This document shows positions 8,401 to 15,211 of a stretch of 21,015 nucleotides of DNA, one piece after another. The position numbers and the translations under genes are program-made. The notes under the pieces were generated by a model, which worked only from the letters and a program-made list of their open reading frames with translations, ran no database searches and had not been told where the DNA came from. The stretch lies in IMG/VR virus record IMGVR_UViG_3300017767_000178, positions 1-21,015 of that record, one strand, 5' to 3'. The DNA comes from a virus. Every line of letters starts with the position of its first letter. Positions within the stretch are counted from its first letter, which is position 1.

Positions 8401-10003
8401 CTTTATCTAGTGAAACGGATCCACTAGGGTCTGTAAATACTGGTGTTTCTCTACCAAATTTATCTCTATAAACAACACCAATTTGATAAGTTCTCATTGA
8501 CTTTATAGACTTACCTGGTTCTTTAGGTTCGACAGTTTGGCTAGGATCTTGAGATATACTAACGTCAAAAAGAGTTGTTATTTCGTTACCTTCTTTAGAC
8601 ATATCATAGTTTTCTACATAATTACCAAACATTAATCTATTTCCAGAAACAGCTAAAGCTTTAGCTTTTCTTGGTACATTATCATAAGGTCTTAATATTT
8701 GATTAGAAGGTATTACTTTATATATTATTTCAGATGTTATTTCTAACTCTCCTTGATAACTTTCTGGAGAAGGTGTTGTTACTGAGTATTCTGGATCTGT
8801 AGTTTTTATACTTTTAACTACATATATATTGTTATTAACACTGTCTTTGTATAATATATCTATTTCTTTTACAAAGTCAGGAACATTTTTAGCCCAATCA
8901 CATATTTGCAGTCTTCTTAAATTATTAACCATACCTAAATTATAACCTTTTTTAGGTACATAATCAAATGTATCAGCTAAGAAAGCTATTTGACTAAAAG
9001 GACTTATTACAGAATACTCACCATCTATATATTTATATCTATACGCAAACCTTGGAAACTTAGTTTCAAATAAAGGTGGATCTTGCATTAACTCTACTTT
9101 CCAGTCTAAAATACCTTCTTCAATATCTTCTGACACAACATCAACATTAACTTTAAATTGTGTTGGTTGCGATGGAAATGTTTGAAGTACACTTATTATA
9201 GCTTCATCATCATCACTTTCATCTAATGGTGTTAGTCTTAATTTATCTCCAACTTTAAAATTAGCTGTTGTTTGAAAGCTAACAACACCACTAGCTGTAT
9301 CAACACTTCCATCACCATTTTGATCAGTGTATAAACCAGTTGGCATTGGATCATACTCGCTAGTCACTTGATCTTGAACTGAAAAGCTTTTTTGAGTTAA
9401 AACAGTTTCTATTATACCTGTTCTAAAAGATCTAGCCATTTTTAGTTTTGGTGGTTTTTTAGGACCTTTTTTAACAACAGTTATTTGATCTTCAATAAAG
9501 TTACTACCTAAAACTTGAGTGTGATTATATGAGTTATTTGTGTAAGCTTTCCATGTAGGTATTTTTATAATTTTTGGTTCAGTTTGATTATCTGTCCATA
9601 TCAAAAAATCATCTAATATTTCAACACCTGTTATTAAGTTGTTTCTATTAAATCTAAGTATATTTAAAGCGTCTACAAGTATAGGTGAAACAGCATTTGT
9701 TGTTTGGTTATATTCTAATATTAATGATTTACTATTACTAGCTACAAACCAGTATATACACTCTGTATCATCTTTTCTTATTGAACCTATTACATATGGA
9801 TTTATACCTAACTGTGAAGATGTTAAAGCTGAGCTATAAGGTATTTTGTTTCCAAGAATATTTTGAAGTGCACCAACGTCACTACCCTCAGATGTTGATA
9901 CCTGAACGTTTAAAGCGTCTCTATATTGACCATTAGGAACTAATCTCTCATCGAGGTCTTTATTCATAATTCCCCCGCTGAATGTTCTTTTTAACTCTGG
10001 CAT
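5402..10003 (-). CDS. Tail nozzle / stabilization protein (T7 gp12-like role)
   Basis: This is the largest gene in the window (1533 residues). The N-terminus has the pattern of podovirus tail nozzle or crAss-like 'stabilization' proteins: a Gly-Gly-containing start (FSGGIMNKDLDERLVPNGQY) followed by DALNV, then ALQNILGNK. T7 gp12 begins with a comparable GG motif followed by NG. The body is beta-rich, as expected of a propeller-like ring at the tail tip. At about residues 1065-1086 a Cys-containing stretch, CNCYSFGNGVESDRIRD, looks highly constrained. At residues 1215-1240, AYFSDKNRGVILRLSGDG reads like a propeller blade. A Gly/Ser/Thr-rich module at residues 1374-1444 looks inserted. The start overlaps the preceding stop by one base (TAATG). 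It very likely closes the connector and forms the short tail; the family call rests on motif memory and gene order. Confidence 0.78.
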   Translation of the reverse strand: MPELKRTFSGGIMNKDLDERLVPNGQYRDALNVQVSTSEGSDVGALQNILGNKIPYSSALTSSQLGINPYVIGSIRKDDTECIYWFVASNSKSLILEYNQTTNAVSPILVDALNILRFNRNNLITGVEILDDFLIWTDNQTEPKIIKIPTWKAYTNNSYNHTQVLGSNFIEDQITVVKKGPKKPPKLKMARSFRTGIIETVLTQKSFSVQDQVTSEYDPMPTGLYTDQNGDGSVDTASGVVSFQTTANFKVGDKLRLTPLDESDDDEAIISVLQTFPSQPTQFKVNVDVVSEDIEEGILDWKVELMQDPPLFETKFPRFAYRYKYIDGEYSVISPFSQIAFLADTFDYVPKKGYNLGMVNNLRRLQICDWAKNVPDFVKEIDILYKDSVNNNIYVVKSIKTTDPEYSVTTPSPESYQGELEITSEIIYKVIPSNQILRPYDNVPRKAKALAVSGNRLMFGNYVENYDMSKEGNEITTLFDVSISQDPSQTVEPKEPGKSIKSMRTYQIGVVYRDKFGRETPVFTDPSGSVSLDKEAAKKYNVITANILSDIPTWADSYKFYIKETSQPYYNLSMDKHYPAEDGNVWIAFPSSERNKITEESFMILKKKHDDDTPVDTDAKYKVIAIENEAPEFLKEKKVSKGLMSRALIGSGDGNIFANQTGYPIEDGSFIEISKDDWRKVYGGGNDGGNSSSTFDQAIPVHQLSDLTLRISNGANITKHYEIANIQFLPENSPSVYRVNIEERFDTDDINFIGEYNSDDTSLTLEIFQKTIKRKPEFQGRFFAKIQRDGVLDDAILSRANEEDYKITSIVPIYAMPPGQNSTKGFWRDSDKGQYVSGSGSGVGDRAAGWFLCRNTYRYGPRDAGGNLNRGGKYRGFYNDSGTAKSTQGFGAQAGNDYLEIAYHWWGPKDRKAWTGKWESFETKYEKRFRQFVTALQTNFSKFRFTDDPNKEENTYTITGYRRTHTVAFKKRKKGKWASSRIIKWTLGLDKPLVWVPEDNGKVSKATATNIEMLQQYLDDDSLEGFESNNPAIWETEPKEMAELDIFYEASEAYDKSTHGTAQTLDYCNCYSFGNGVESDRIRDDFNAPTIGKGVKASAVLEEPYKEVNKKSDIIFSGIFNSTSGINNLNQFIQAEAITKSINPAFGSIQLLKFRRGALDCFLEDNVVKILSDKDALFNADGSANVVSTNRVLGTIMPYAGDFGISKNPESYARYGNRAYFSDKNRGVILRLSGDGLEPISRYGLEDFFRDKLAISDSAVGMFDENKKEYILSFSSVKAVSKNDTVSFKEDLNGWNTRKSYIPENGLSLNNVFYTFNGGNLWSHNNEIRNNFYGIQYNSKVKFIFNEAPGTVKSFKTINYEGSQARIFKETGVGAITTFVGGTGYVSDTGVATTYNGSGSGATVDIVVSSGIITAVTVNTQGSGYTDNEVLTVVGGNNNATITIRVDGDSEFYNRNAVSGWWVNDMTSDLQEGIITRFKEKEGKWFNNIRGLETTDANLDVKEFSVQGLGFPTQFTEEVDQASIILTVEENND
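5670..5884 (-). other. Inserted beta-rich GSGY-type module in the nozzle gene
   Basis: Residues about 1374-1444 of the nozzle protein change composition sharply. They contain GGTGYVSDTGVATT, then NGSGSGATVDIVV, then ITAVTVNTQGSGYTDNEV, ending in NNNATITI. This is a Gly/Ser/Thr/Val-rich stretch between charged segments that resemble the rest of the protein (FKETGV before, DGDSEFYNR after). It reads as a small beta-sandwich repeat of the kind found in many phage virion proteins, inserted into the host domain. Domain status is inferred by eye. Confidence 0.5.
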
Positions 10004-10878
10004 TAGTGTTTAATTATTTTGGATTTGTTTTTCATAATAAGGTTAAGCTCTTCTATCTTAAGATTAGATAATCTAAGCTTGGCCTGTCTAATAGCTGCTC
10101 TTTTTTCTTTTTTAAATCTAGCTATTACATATTCAGGTACATTTGCTTTTGTTGATAATATAGCGTGAGCTACGTGCTTATAAACTGCTTCTTCTGCAAA
10201 TTTATGAACTTTTATTTCATCTTCAGTACCTAAACTATCACTTATATATTTTAAAGTTACTGTTTTACCATGTATACCAGAACTAAAATGTATGTAACCT
10301 CTATCATTGTCTATAAAGAATAAACCATTGAATTGAGCGTGTTCTGGTGTTATACCGTATCTTCTACCTTCAGCTAAAGTAGCATCAACATCTGGACCAC
10401 TTACATTTTCTACGGTAGTATGTGTTGATTTTTGTTTAAATTTTTTCCAAGTTTCAGAATCTTGAGCTGTTGTTAAGTTGCTATCACTATCAAATATATA
10501 ATTGTAATCATCATCTTGTAACAACGCTTTTGGATTACTTGTTTTTCTAGCTGGATATATAATTCTTTCAACACCAGCATCATCACACCAAGATATTTGC
10601 ACGTAATTAACATAGTCATGCGGTAGCTTCATTTGTAAAGAAGGTGGCACGTCTATTTCTTGAGACTTATGAGATCTTAATGTATCGTAACTAAGCTCGG
10701 CAATACCTCTCTGTATATGAAAATTTACATCTGGTATTTTTATTTTAGATATTACCTTATCTTCACCAACATAAGAAACTAGAAAGTTATTTTTTAGATC
10801 AGCAAAACTTATAAATTGATAATTGCCTAGGTTACCCCCGTTATAATAAGCTTGTTGTGTTCCTGTAAATAGTGCCAT
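10003..10878 (-). CDS. Head-tail connector / ring protein (291 aa)
   Basis: This 291-residue protein has an N-terminal segment typical of connector proteins in marine and crAss-like podoviruses as I remember them: NNFLVSYVGEDKVI, then FHIQRGIAELSYDTLRS, then PPSLQMKLPHDYVNYV. The middle is loop-rich and acidic (DDDYNYIFDSDSNLT). The C-terminal quarter is helical and basic (KFAEEAVYKHVAHAIL, then FKKEKRAAIRQAKLRLSNLK), which fits a protein touching both the portal and packaged DNA. The ATG comes three bases after the preceding connector gene ends, and the stop shares one base with the nozzle start (TAATG), so stoichiometric synthesis with the nozzle is plausible. No enzymatic motif is seen. 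The assignment rests on motif memory and position between capsid and nozzle genes. Confidence 0.7.
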   Translation of the reverse strand: MALFTGTQQAYYNGGNLGNYQFISFADLKNNFLVSYVGEDKVISKIKIPDVNFHIQRGIAELSYDTLRSHKSQEIDVPPSLQMKLPHDYVNYVQISWCDDAGVERIIYPARKTSNPKALLQDDDYNYIFDSDSNLTTAQDSETWKKFKQKSTHTTVENVSGPDVDATLAEGRRYGITPEHAQFNGLFFIDNDRGYIHFSSGIHGKTVTLKYISDSLGTEDEIKVHKFAEEAVYKHVAHAILSTKANVPEYVIARFKKEKRAAIRQAKLRLSNLKIEELNLIMKNKSKIIKH

Positions 10879-10881
10879 TTA

Positions 10882-11583
10882 TTATTGTTTTTCTTGTTGT
10901 TGTTTAGCCGCGTCTGCGCCTGCTGCTATTTGATATAGCTGAGGATCTTTTATAACAACACCAGCTAGTGCTAATATTTTTACAACTAAATCTGTTTCCT
11001 CTGACTCGTGTAGTTCAAAGTTTGTTGAATTACTAGGATTATATAATGCTTCATTATTTATCATAGCATAACCCCACCTAACAATAGCTGGTTTGGCTAC
11101 GTAGTTACATGTTACATTAGAAGTTATAGTGTTTGGAAATATTTGTATACCGTTTTCAGAAGTTGTAATATAAAACGGTCTTGTTAGTGTTGGAGCTGTA
11201 AGTTTAGAATTTTGATATTTATTTAATTCTTTTTTATTAATATGTTGAATATCTACATCTCCTTTAACATCTACCTTTATCAAGTTTATTAATCTATAAG
11301 ATTCTGACGGTATAGTGCCAGCGCCAGCCGAACCCATAGTAACTGTTTGATTAAACTTTTCAAATATAGATATTTTTTCTTCTAACATGTCTAACGGATC
11401 TGAGGCTATAGTGTCATTACCCGGTAGTCTTAAGAACTGGTTAATATCATAAAAATACTGTTCAAATATATCCATTTGAGCTTGATTAGCAAGTATATTA
11501 AATTCTTGCGGTGTTATATATCCTCGTTGCTCTTTATTAGCAATGGTTAATACTCTTTGATATACTGTATTTATATTGACCAT
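10882..11583 (-). CDS. Head-tail adaptor/connector protein (233 aa)
   Basis: The protein opens with a helical segment, VYQRVLTIANKEQRGYITPQ, then EFNILANQAQMDIFEQYFYD, the type of start seen in adaptor proteins that dock under the portal (T7 gp11/P22 gp4-like role). The middle is probably beta (SYRLINLIKVDVKGDVDIQ). After it comes an Asn/Thr-rich strand region with IQIFPNTITSNVTCNYVAKP, a segment common in tail tubular A-like proteins. The C-terminus is a helix (LVVKILALAGVVIKD) ending in an Ala/Gln-rich tail (AAKQQQEKQ). It is preceded by a stem-loop and an A-rich leader (AAATAAAAAAATATG) without Shine-Dalgarno, and followed three bases later by the second connector gene. The role is inferred from position and segment pattern. 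Confidence 0.65.
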   Translation of the reverse strand: MVNINTVYQRVLTIANKEQRGYITPQEFNILANQAQMDIFEQYFYDINQFLRLPGNDTIASDPLDMLEEKISIFEKFNQTVTMGSAGAGTIPSESYRLINLIKVDVKGDVDIQHINKKELNKYQNSKLTAPTLTRPFYITTSENGIQIFPNTITSNVTCNYVAKPAIVRWGYAMINNEALYNPSNSTNFELHESEETDLVVKILALAGVVIKDPQLYQIAAGADAAKQQQEKQ

Positions 11584-11600
11584 ATTTTTTTATTTATAGT

Positions 11601-11629
11601 AAGTAGTCACCTCATAGAGATGACTACCT
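11601..11629 (-). other. Intergenic RNA stem-loop
   Basis: In minus-strand RNA this folds into a near-continuous stem of 13 pairs around a UAU loop: AGGUAGUCAUCUC pairs with GAGGUGACUACUU. Two pairs are G-U wobbles, and these become C-A or A-C mismatches on the other strand, so the structure fits the transcribed strand best. It fills the 60-base gap before the 233-residue connector gene. No U-tract follows (the downstream sequence is A-rich), so it is not a standard intrinsic terminator. A processing or mRNA-stability element is possible. Confidence 0.55.
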
Positions 11630-11643
11630 CTATAAGTGATTAA

Positions 11644-12402
11644 TTATTTTAATCTTTTTTGAACGCTTTTAAATACTTCTAAGCCTTCATCTGTTTTAAA
11701 CCAAGCGCCTAATGCAGAATATGGATGTTCATCGAAAGGAACTGTAAACAGTTTTCTTCCATTACTCCATGTAAATGTTCTTTGATCATCACTTAATTTT
11801 ATAATGTTAGCTTCTATAGCTTTCACACCTATGTTTCTAAGTTGAACATTGTCGTCAGACGCTAGTTCTAAAAACATTTTAGGATTATTTCTAGCCATTA
11901 AAAGCACATCTCTTTTTACTTCTTTTGATCCCATTTTGCTAACTATAGAACCTTTTTCTACTCTTAATATAGCCTCTAAGTCGTCTATATCCATTTGAGT
12001 AGCGATTGTTAAAGCTTTTAATTCAAACTCTATCCAATCAACTTGGTTATCAGCTATTGCCTCTGGTTCAAACTCATTGTAAAGTATACCCTTCTTAGGG
12101 TGATAAACTGATAGTAACAGCTGTAAAGCTTGATCTGATTTTGGAACAGAAAGCTTACCTTCTTTCATTACTACGTGACCTAACGTACATAAACCTCTTT
12201 GTTCATCTACAAAAGGTGAGTTTTGATTTGTTGCGTATCTTAATTCTCTATTGATACCTTTTTCTTCATCAAACCACATTAATGGTTTTCTTTGAGTGTG
12301 TCTACAGGGTATTGTAAAAATCACTGGATTCCCATTGCCTTTTACTAAATACGTTCTGTCTTTTATAACCCAATTCTTGGGTTTTGTTATTGCTATTGCC
12401 AT
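11644..12402 (-). CDS. Hypothetical protein (252 aa) following the major capsid gene
   Basis: I do not recognise this 252-residue protein. The first 60 residues are beta-like and contain FTIPCRHTQRKPLMWFDEEKG. A helical middle has VDWIEFELKALTIATQMDI and then DDLEAILRVEKGSIV. A helical pair around NPKMFLELASDDNVQLRNIG looks like a short HEAT-type repeat. A beta C-terminus contains FTWSNGRKLFTVPFDEHPYS. There is no signal peptide, membrane helix or catalytic motif. It is the first gene after the capsid terminator, so its expression should be lower than the capsid gene and depend on readthrough or an unseen promoter. Position suggests a head accessory protein or assembly factor, but this is inference. 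Confidence 0.8.
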   Translation of the reverse strand: MAIAITKPKNWVIKDRTYLVKGNGNPVIFTIPCRHTQRKPLMWFDEEKGINRELRYATNQNSPFVDEQRGLCTLGHVVMKEGKLSVPKSDQALQLLLSVYHPKKGILYNEFEPEAIADNQVDWIEFELKALTIATQMDIDDLEAILRVEKGSIVSKMGSKEVKRDVLLMARNNPKMFLELASDDNVQLRNIGVKAIEANIIKLSDDQRTFTWSNGRKLFTVPFDEHPYSALGAWFKTDEGLEVFKSVQKRLK

Positions 12403-12408
12403 GATATA

Positions 12409-12464
12409 ATTAAATAAAAAAGTTAAAAAAATAAAGAGGCGGGTGCCGAAGCACCCTTCCCTTT
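12409..12464 (-). terminator. Rho-independent terminator after the major capsid gene
   Basis: The minus-strand RNA forms GGGUGC-UUCG-GCACCC, a perfect 6-bp stem closed by a stable UUCG tetraloop (12441-12456). A lower stem, AAAGGG opposite CCUCUUU (12433-12464), extends it with one internal mismatch block. It is followed by U-rich sequence at 12409-12432 (UUUAUUUUUUUAAC and more). It starts 10 bases after the capsid stop. The plus strand has no U-tract beyond the hairpin, so termination acts on minus-strand transcripts. The placement matches T7 T-phi, which lowers expression of genes downstream of the capsid. Confidence 0.9.
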
Positions 12465-12473
12465 ATATAAATA

Positions 12474-13970
12474 TTAAGCCTTCAATAATACGAAGTTATT
12501 TGCAGCTTGTACACATAAACATCTTTCAGATAAGAAGTTTACTACCATTTCATCAGCGTCTGATGTAAAGTTTCCACCTACAGATCCAGTGATCCAAGAC
12601 TTCATCTTTCTGTCATCGGCTTCAGAAGCTCTATACCTTACGTGTAAGAAAGGTCTAGATATGTTCTTACCTAACGATTCGTCATATACTGTGCTTGTTC
12701 CAGCGGGTACGATAATACCTTCGATGTCACTGATTAATCCTCTTGTTACAGAGTCATTTAAGTATTTCCAGTCTGTTTTGTAGAAGTCATAAGAACCTCG
12801 TCTGAAACCAGAGAAACCTAAATTCAATGCCATATCTTCAGCGTTATTAAATACACCGTAAGAAACACCACCGACAAATCCAGAGTTTAGTGAAGCTAAC
12901 ATGTTGTCAATTTCTAGAGACGTAGCTCTATTTAAGAACATCATGTTTTCTTCAATAGCTCCTTGCTTGTCAAGTTCTTGTAAAATTGAATCAAATTCAC
13001 CCAAACCAGTTTGAGCTACATAAGATCCAGCAGAATCAGCACCACCATCAGCAGCGGCTAAGTTTTGGAATACATCAAAATCAGTAGAGTTGAATATTAA
13101 CCCTCTATTTTCTAGAGCAGAGAATAAACCTTCTGTACCTTGAACAGCAGCAGCTCCAGTTCCTTGGAAGTTTGCACCTACCTTTTCACCTTCAACCATT
13201 GCCATTTCTAATTGATCTTCAAATCTTAGTCTTGCTTCATGCTCAGATTTTAAATACCATAGATAACCGCTTGCGCCGTTTTCTGTAGTAACTTCAACCC
13301 AACCGATTTGAGCAGTGTCAGAACCATTAACTTGGTATCTGTCTCTCAAAATAATTGGTCTGTTTGAAAACTGAGTAAATGGAGCGTCAATTGATCCTGT
13401 AAGACCGCTTGATCCCTTTTTATATTCTGTACCATAAACAAATAGTTTCACATCTTCAGCGTCACTAAAGTTAACCGCACCTGAGTTTTGGTTATCTAAA
13501 TGAGACTGAGAATATGGAGCTACAGTTAGAGTAGCAGTTCCACCACCTGAAACAACGATACATTTTAATACTTTACTACCACCGGCGTTAGAAACAATAA
13601 TAGTATCATTGTCTTTAACTAAGTTACCGTTTGGTAAAGTAATTGTATTAGCACTAGCGTCAGCAATATTTACTGATTCACCAGATGCAGCGTCATCATA
13701 AGCGACGTGTAATCTACCTTGCTCGGACCAAATTACTTGATCAGAAGCCAAAGGCATTTCTGCTCCTACCATTTTTAAGAAACCAGAGACTGTTCTTTTA
13801 CCGAACCTCTCTATTTCTTTTTCATATATTTCTGGCAAGAACTGTTGCGCGAAAGTTCCACCTCCTGAAGCGGAGTCAAAACTTAAGTAATTATCCCCGT
13901 AAAGGGTTTTTGTTGGACGTGGGCTAATGTGCGCTAATGCACTAGCCGCGCCACCTGTACCTAAAGCCAT
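12474..13970 (-). CDS. Major capsid protein (HK97-fold, by context)
   Basis: This 498-residue protein is followed directly by a strong terminator and lies just below the scaffold-like gene, the usual position of the major capsid protein. The N-terminus (MALGTGGAASALAHISPRP) leads into a helix with LPEIYEKEIERFGKRTV, a typical N-arm and spine-like start. A beta-rich Gly/Thr/Val segment at about residues 100-170 would be the E-loop or an insertion domain. A long helix (HEARLRFEDQLEMAMVEGEK) and a C-terminal beta part (FLHVRYRASEADDRKMKSW) fit the P- and A-domains. GC content and C-ending Phe, Asn and Tyr codons are higher than in its neighbours, as expected for a very highly translated gene. 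No maturation protease is encoded nearby, so cleavage is not expected. The identification rests on context and pattern, not on a database match. Confidence 0.85.
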   Translation of the reverse strand: MALGTGGAASALAHISPRPTKTLYGDNYLSFDSASGGGTFAQQFLPEIYEKEIERFGKRTVSGFLKMVGAEMPLASDQVIWSEQGRLHVAYDDAASGESVNIADASANTITLPNGNLVKDNDTIIVSNAGGSKVLKCIVVSGGGTATLTVAPYSQSHLDNQNSGAVNFSDAEDVKLFVYGTEYKKGSSGLTGSIDAPFTQFSNRPIILRDRYQVNGSDTAQIGWVEVTTENGASGYLWYLKSEHEARLRFEDQLEMAMVEGEKVGANFQGTGAAAVQGTEGLFSALENRGLIFNSTDFDVFQNLAAADGGADSAGSYVAQTGLGEFDSILQELDKQGAIEENMMFLNRATSLEIDNMLASLNSGFVGGVSYGVFNNAEDMALNLGFSGFRRGSYDFYKTDWKYLNDSVTRGLISDIEGIIVPAGTSTVYDESLGKNISRPFLHVRYRASEADDRKMKSWITGSVGGNFTSDADEMVVNFLSERCLCVQAANNFVLLKA

Positions 13971-13999
13971 AATTTTAAGTTTTTAAAGTTTAAATTAAG

Positions 14000-15184
14000 T
14001 TATTGTTTTTTGTTAAAATTTCTAATCTTTACTTTAAAATCGTTGGAATTGTCTCCTGGAATAGCTCTTACTTTAATACCTCCAGTTGGTATTTCATTTG
14101 CATGAGTACCTCTTGGTGACATATCAACGTTTTTAGATTTAGCCATGCTTTCTTTTAAAGCATCAGCTTTACCCTGTTGATAAAAGTGATTTGCTACGAG
14201 ATCAGGATTCATAGCTGTAAACAGAGATTTATGATAACCAGTAGCATTTTCCATTTGTTGAGTATCTTTATTTAAAAATTTACTTACAAAATTATTTATG
14301 TTTGACTGAGTTTCTTTTACTGATCCAGCATCCTTAATGTTCAACCTATATCTTTTTTCACCAACGTTATATTCAAAACCTTTGAATTTATCAGTAAAAA
14401 CTTCATTTGTTTTCTTTTGGAAAACTTGTTGATCATTTTTGGTTTTATCCAACCCTTCATTGTATCGATTAAAGAAGTCTACAGCTTTTTGTTGTTCTGT
14501 ATTTAATCTAGAACCAGCTTTAACTTCATCGTAATATTTAGACTTTTGCCCGTCTAAGTGGGACTTAGCGTTCGCAACTTGCTCTTTTAACGCCAATTTT
14601 TTTCTTTTAATTTCTTTTTCATCGTCAGACTCTTCATCATATGAATACATATCTTCCATTATGAATAATCTTTCTTCGTCGTTGAGGTGAGGTTTAGTTT
14701 GTTTAAAGTACTCGCTCAATAATTCATTATCACTCATTTTTGAGTAATCTTTATTTAATTCAACGTAATCTTCTAAACTACCACCAGTTTCATTCATAAA
14801 GTCTACAACTTTTTGAATATTATCTGGTAAATCAACTCCAGTTTCCTGTGCTTCACCTATAGCTTGCTCAACTTCTTCTTGAAGTTCTTCAGCTTCGCTT
14901 ACTTCTTCAGTTACTTCTTCAATAACAGGTTGTTCTTCAACAACTTCCTCTTTTTGTTCTGTAACTTCTTCTACGATTTTTTCTTCAACTTTTTCTTCTA
15001 CAGGTTCTTCAACTTTTTCTTCACTGTAGTTTCTTAAATCTACTTTAACCGTACCATCGTCTAAAATCTCATTTTTAGATTCTGTTTTTGTTTCTTCAAC
15101 CTTTTCTTCTTTAGGTTGTTCAACTTTCTCTTCAGTAGTTTCAGTTATCTCTTCAACTACCTCATTGGTTTTTTCATCTACCAT
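14000..15184 (-). CDS. Scaffolding protein-like, with extremely acidic N-terminus
   Basis: The gene lies between portal and capsid, the usual scaffold position, and codes for 394 hydrophilic residues without cysteine-rich, membrane or enzyme motifs. About 41 of the first 114 residues are Glu, in repeated units such as EEKVEE and EEVTE. The middle is helical and charged (NDEERLFIMEDMYSYDEESD, then EIKRKKLALKEQVANAKSHL). The C-terminus is basic (FKVKIRNFNKKQ), a feature of scaffold proteins that bind the capsid shell through a positively charged tail. The leader AATATTATATTATG has no Shine-Dalgarno. The gene starts 27 bases after the portal ends and is separated from the capsid gene by 29 A/T bases. 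An internal core or procapsid-filling role is very likely; sequence-level homology was not tested. Confidence 0.75.
   Translation of the reverse strand: MVDEKTNEVVEEITETTEEKVEQPKEEKVEETKTESKNEILDDGTVKVDLRNYSEEKVEEPVEEKVEEKIVEEVTEQKEEVVEEQPVIEEVTEEVSEAEELQEEVEQAIGEAQETGVDLPDNIQKVVDFMNETGGSLEDYVELNKDYSKMSDNELLSEYFKQTKPHLNDEERLFIMEDMYSYDEESDDEKEIKRKKLALKEQVANAKSHLDGQKSKYYDEVKAGSRLNTEQQKAVDFFNRYNEGLDKTKNDQQVFQKKTNEVFTDKFKGFEYNVGEKRYRLNIKDAGSVKETQSNINNFVSKFLNKDTQQMENATGYHKSLFTAMNPDLVANHFYQQGKADALKESMAKSKNVDMSPRGTHANEIPTGGIKVRAIPGDNSNDFKVKIRNFNKKQ
14843..15184 (-). repeat. Glu/Val/Lys-rich degenerate repeat tract
   Basis: This codes for residues 1-114 of the scaffold-like protein. Variants of a four- to six-residue unit (EEKVEE, EEVTE, VEEKIVEE) recur many times, and on the plus strand it reads as runs of cttcttcaac-type units. 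Such tracts expand and contract easily by slippage, so length variation between related phages would be expected. Confidence 0.7.
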
Positions 15185-15211
15185 AATATAATATTATAAA
15201 ATTAAACAAGT

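Noticed and set aside
13685-13927. Plus-strand ORF of 80 residues opposite the capsid gene
   Set aside because: It is antisense to the major capsid protein, with Leu/Phe/Arg-biased composition and no plausible start signals.
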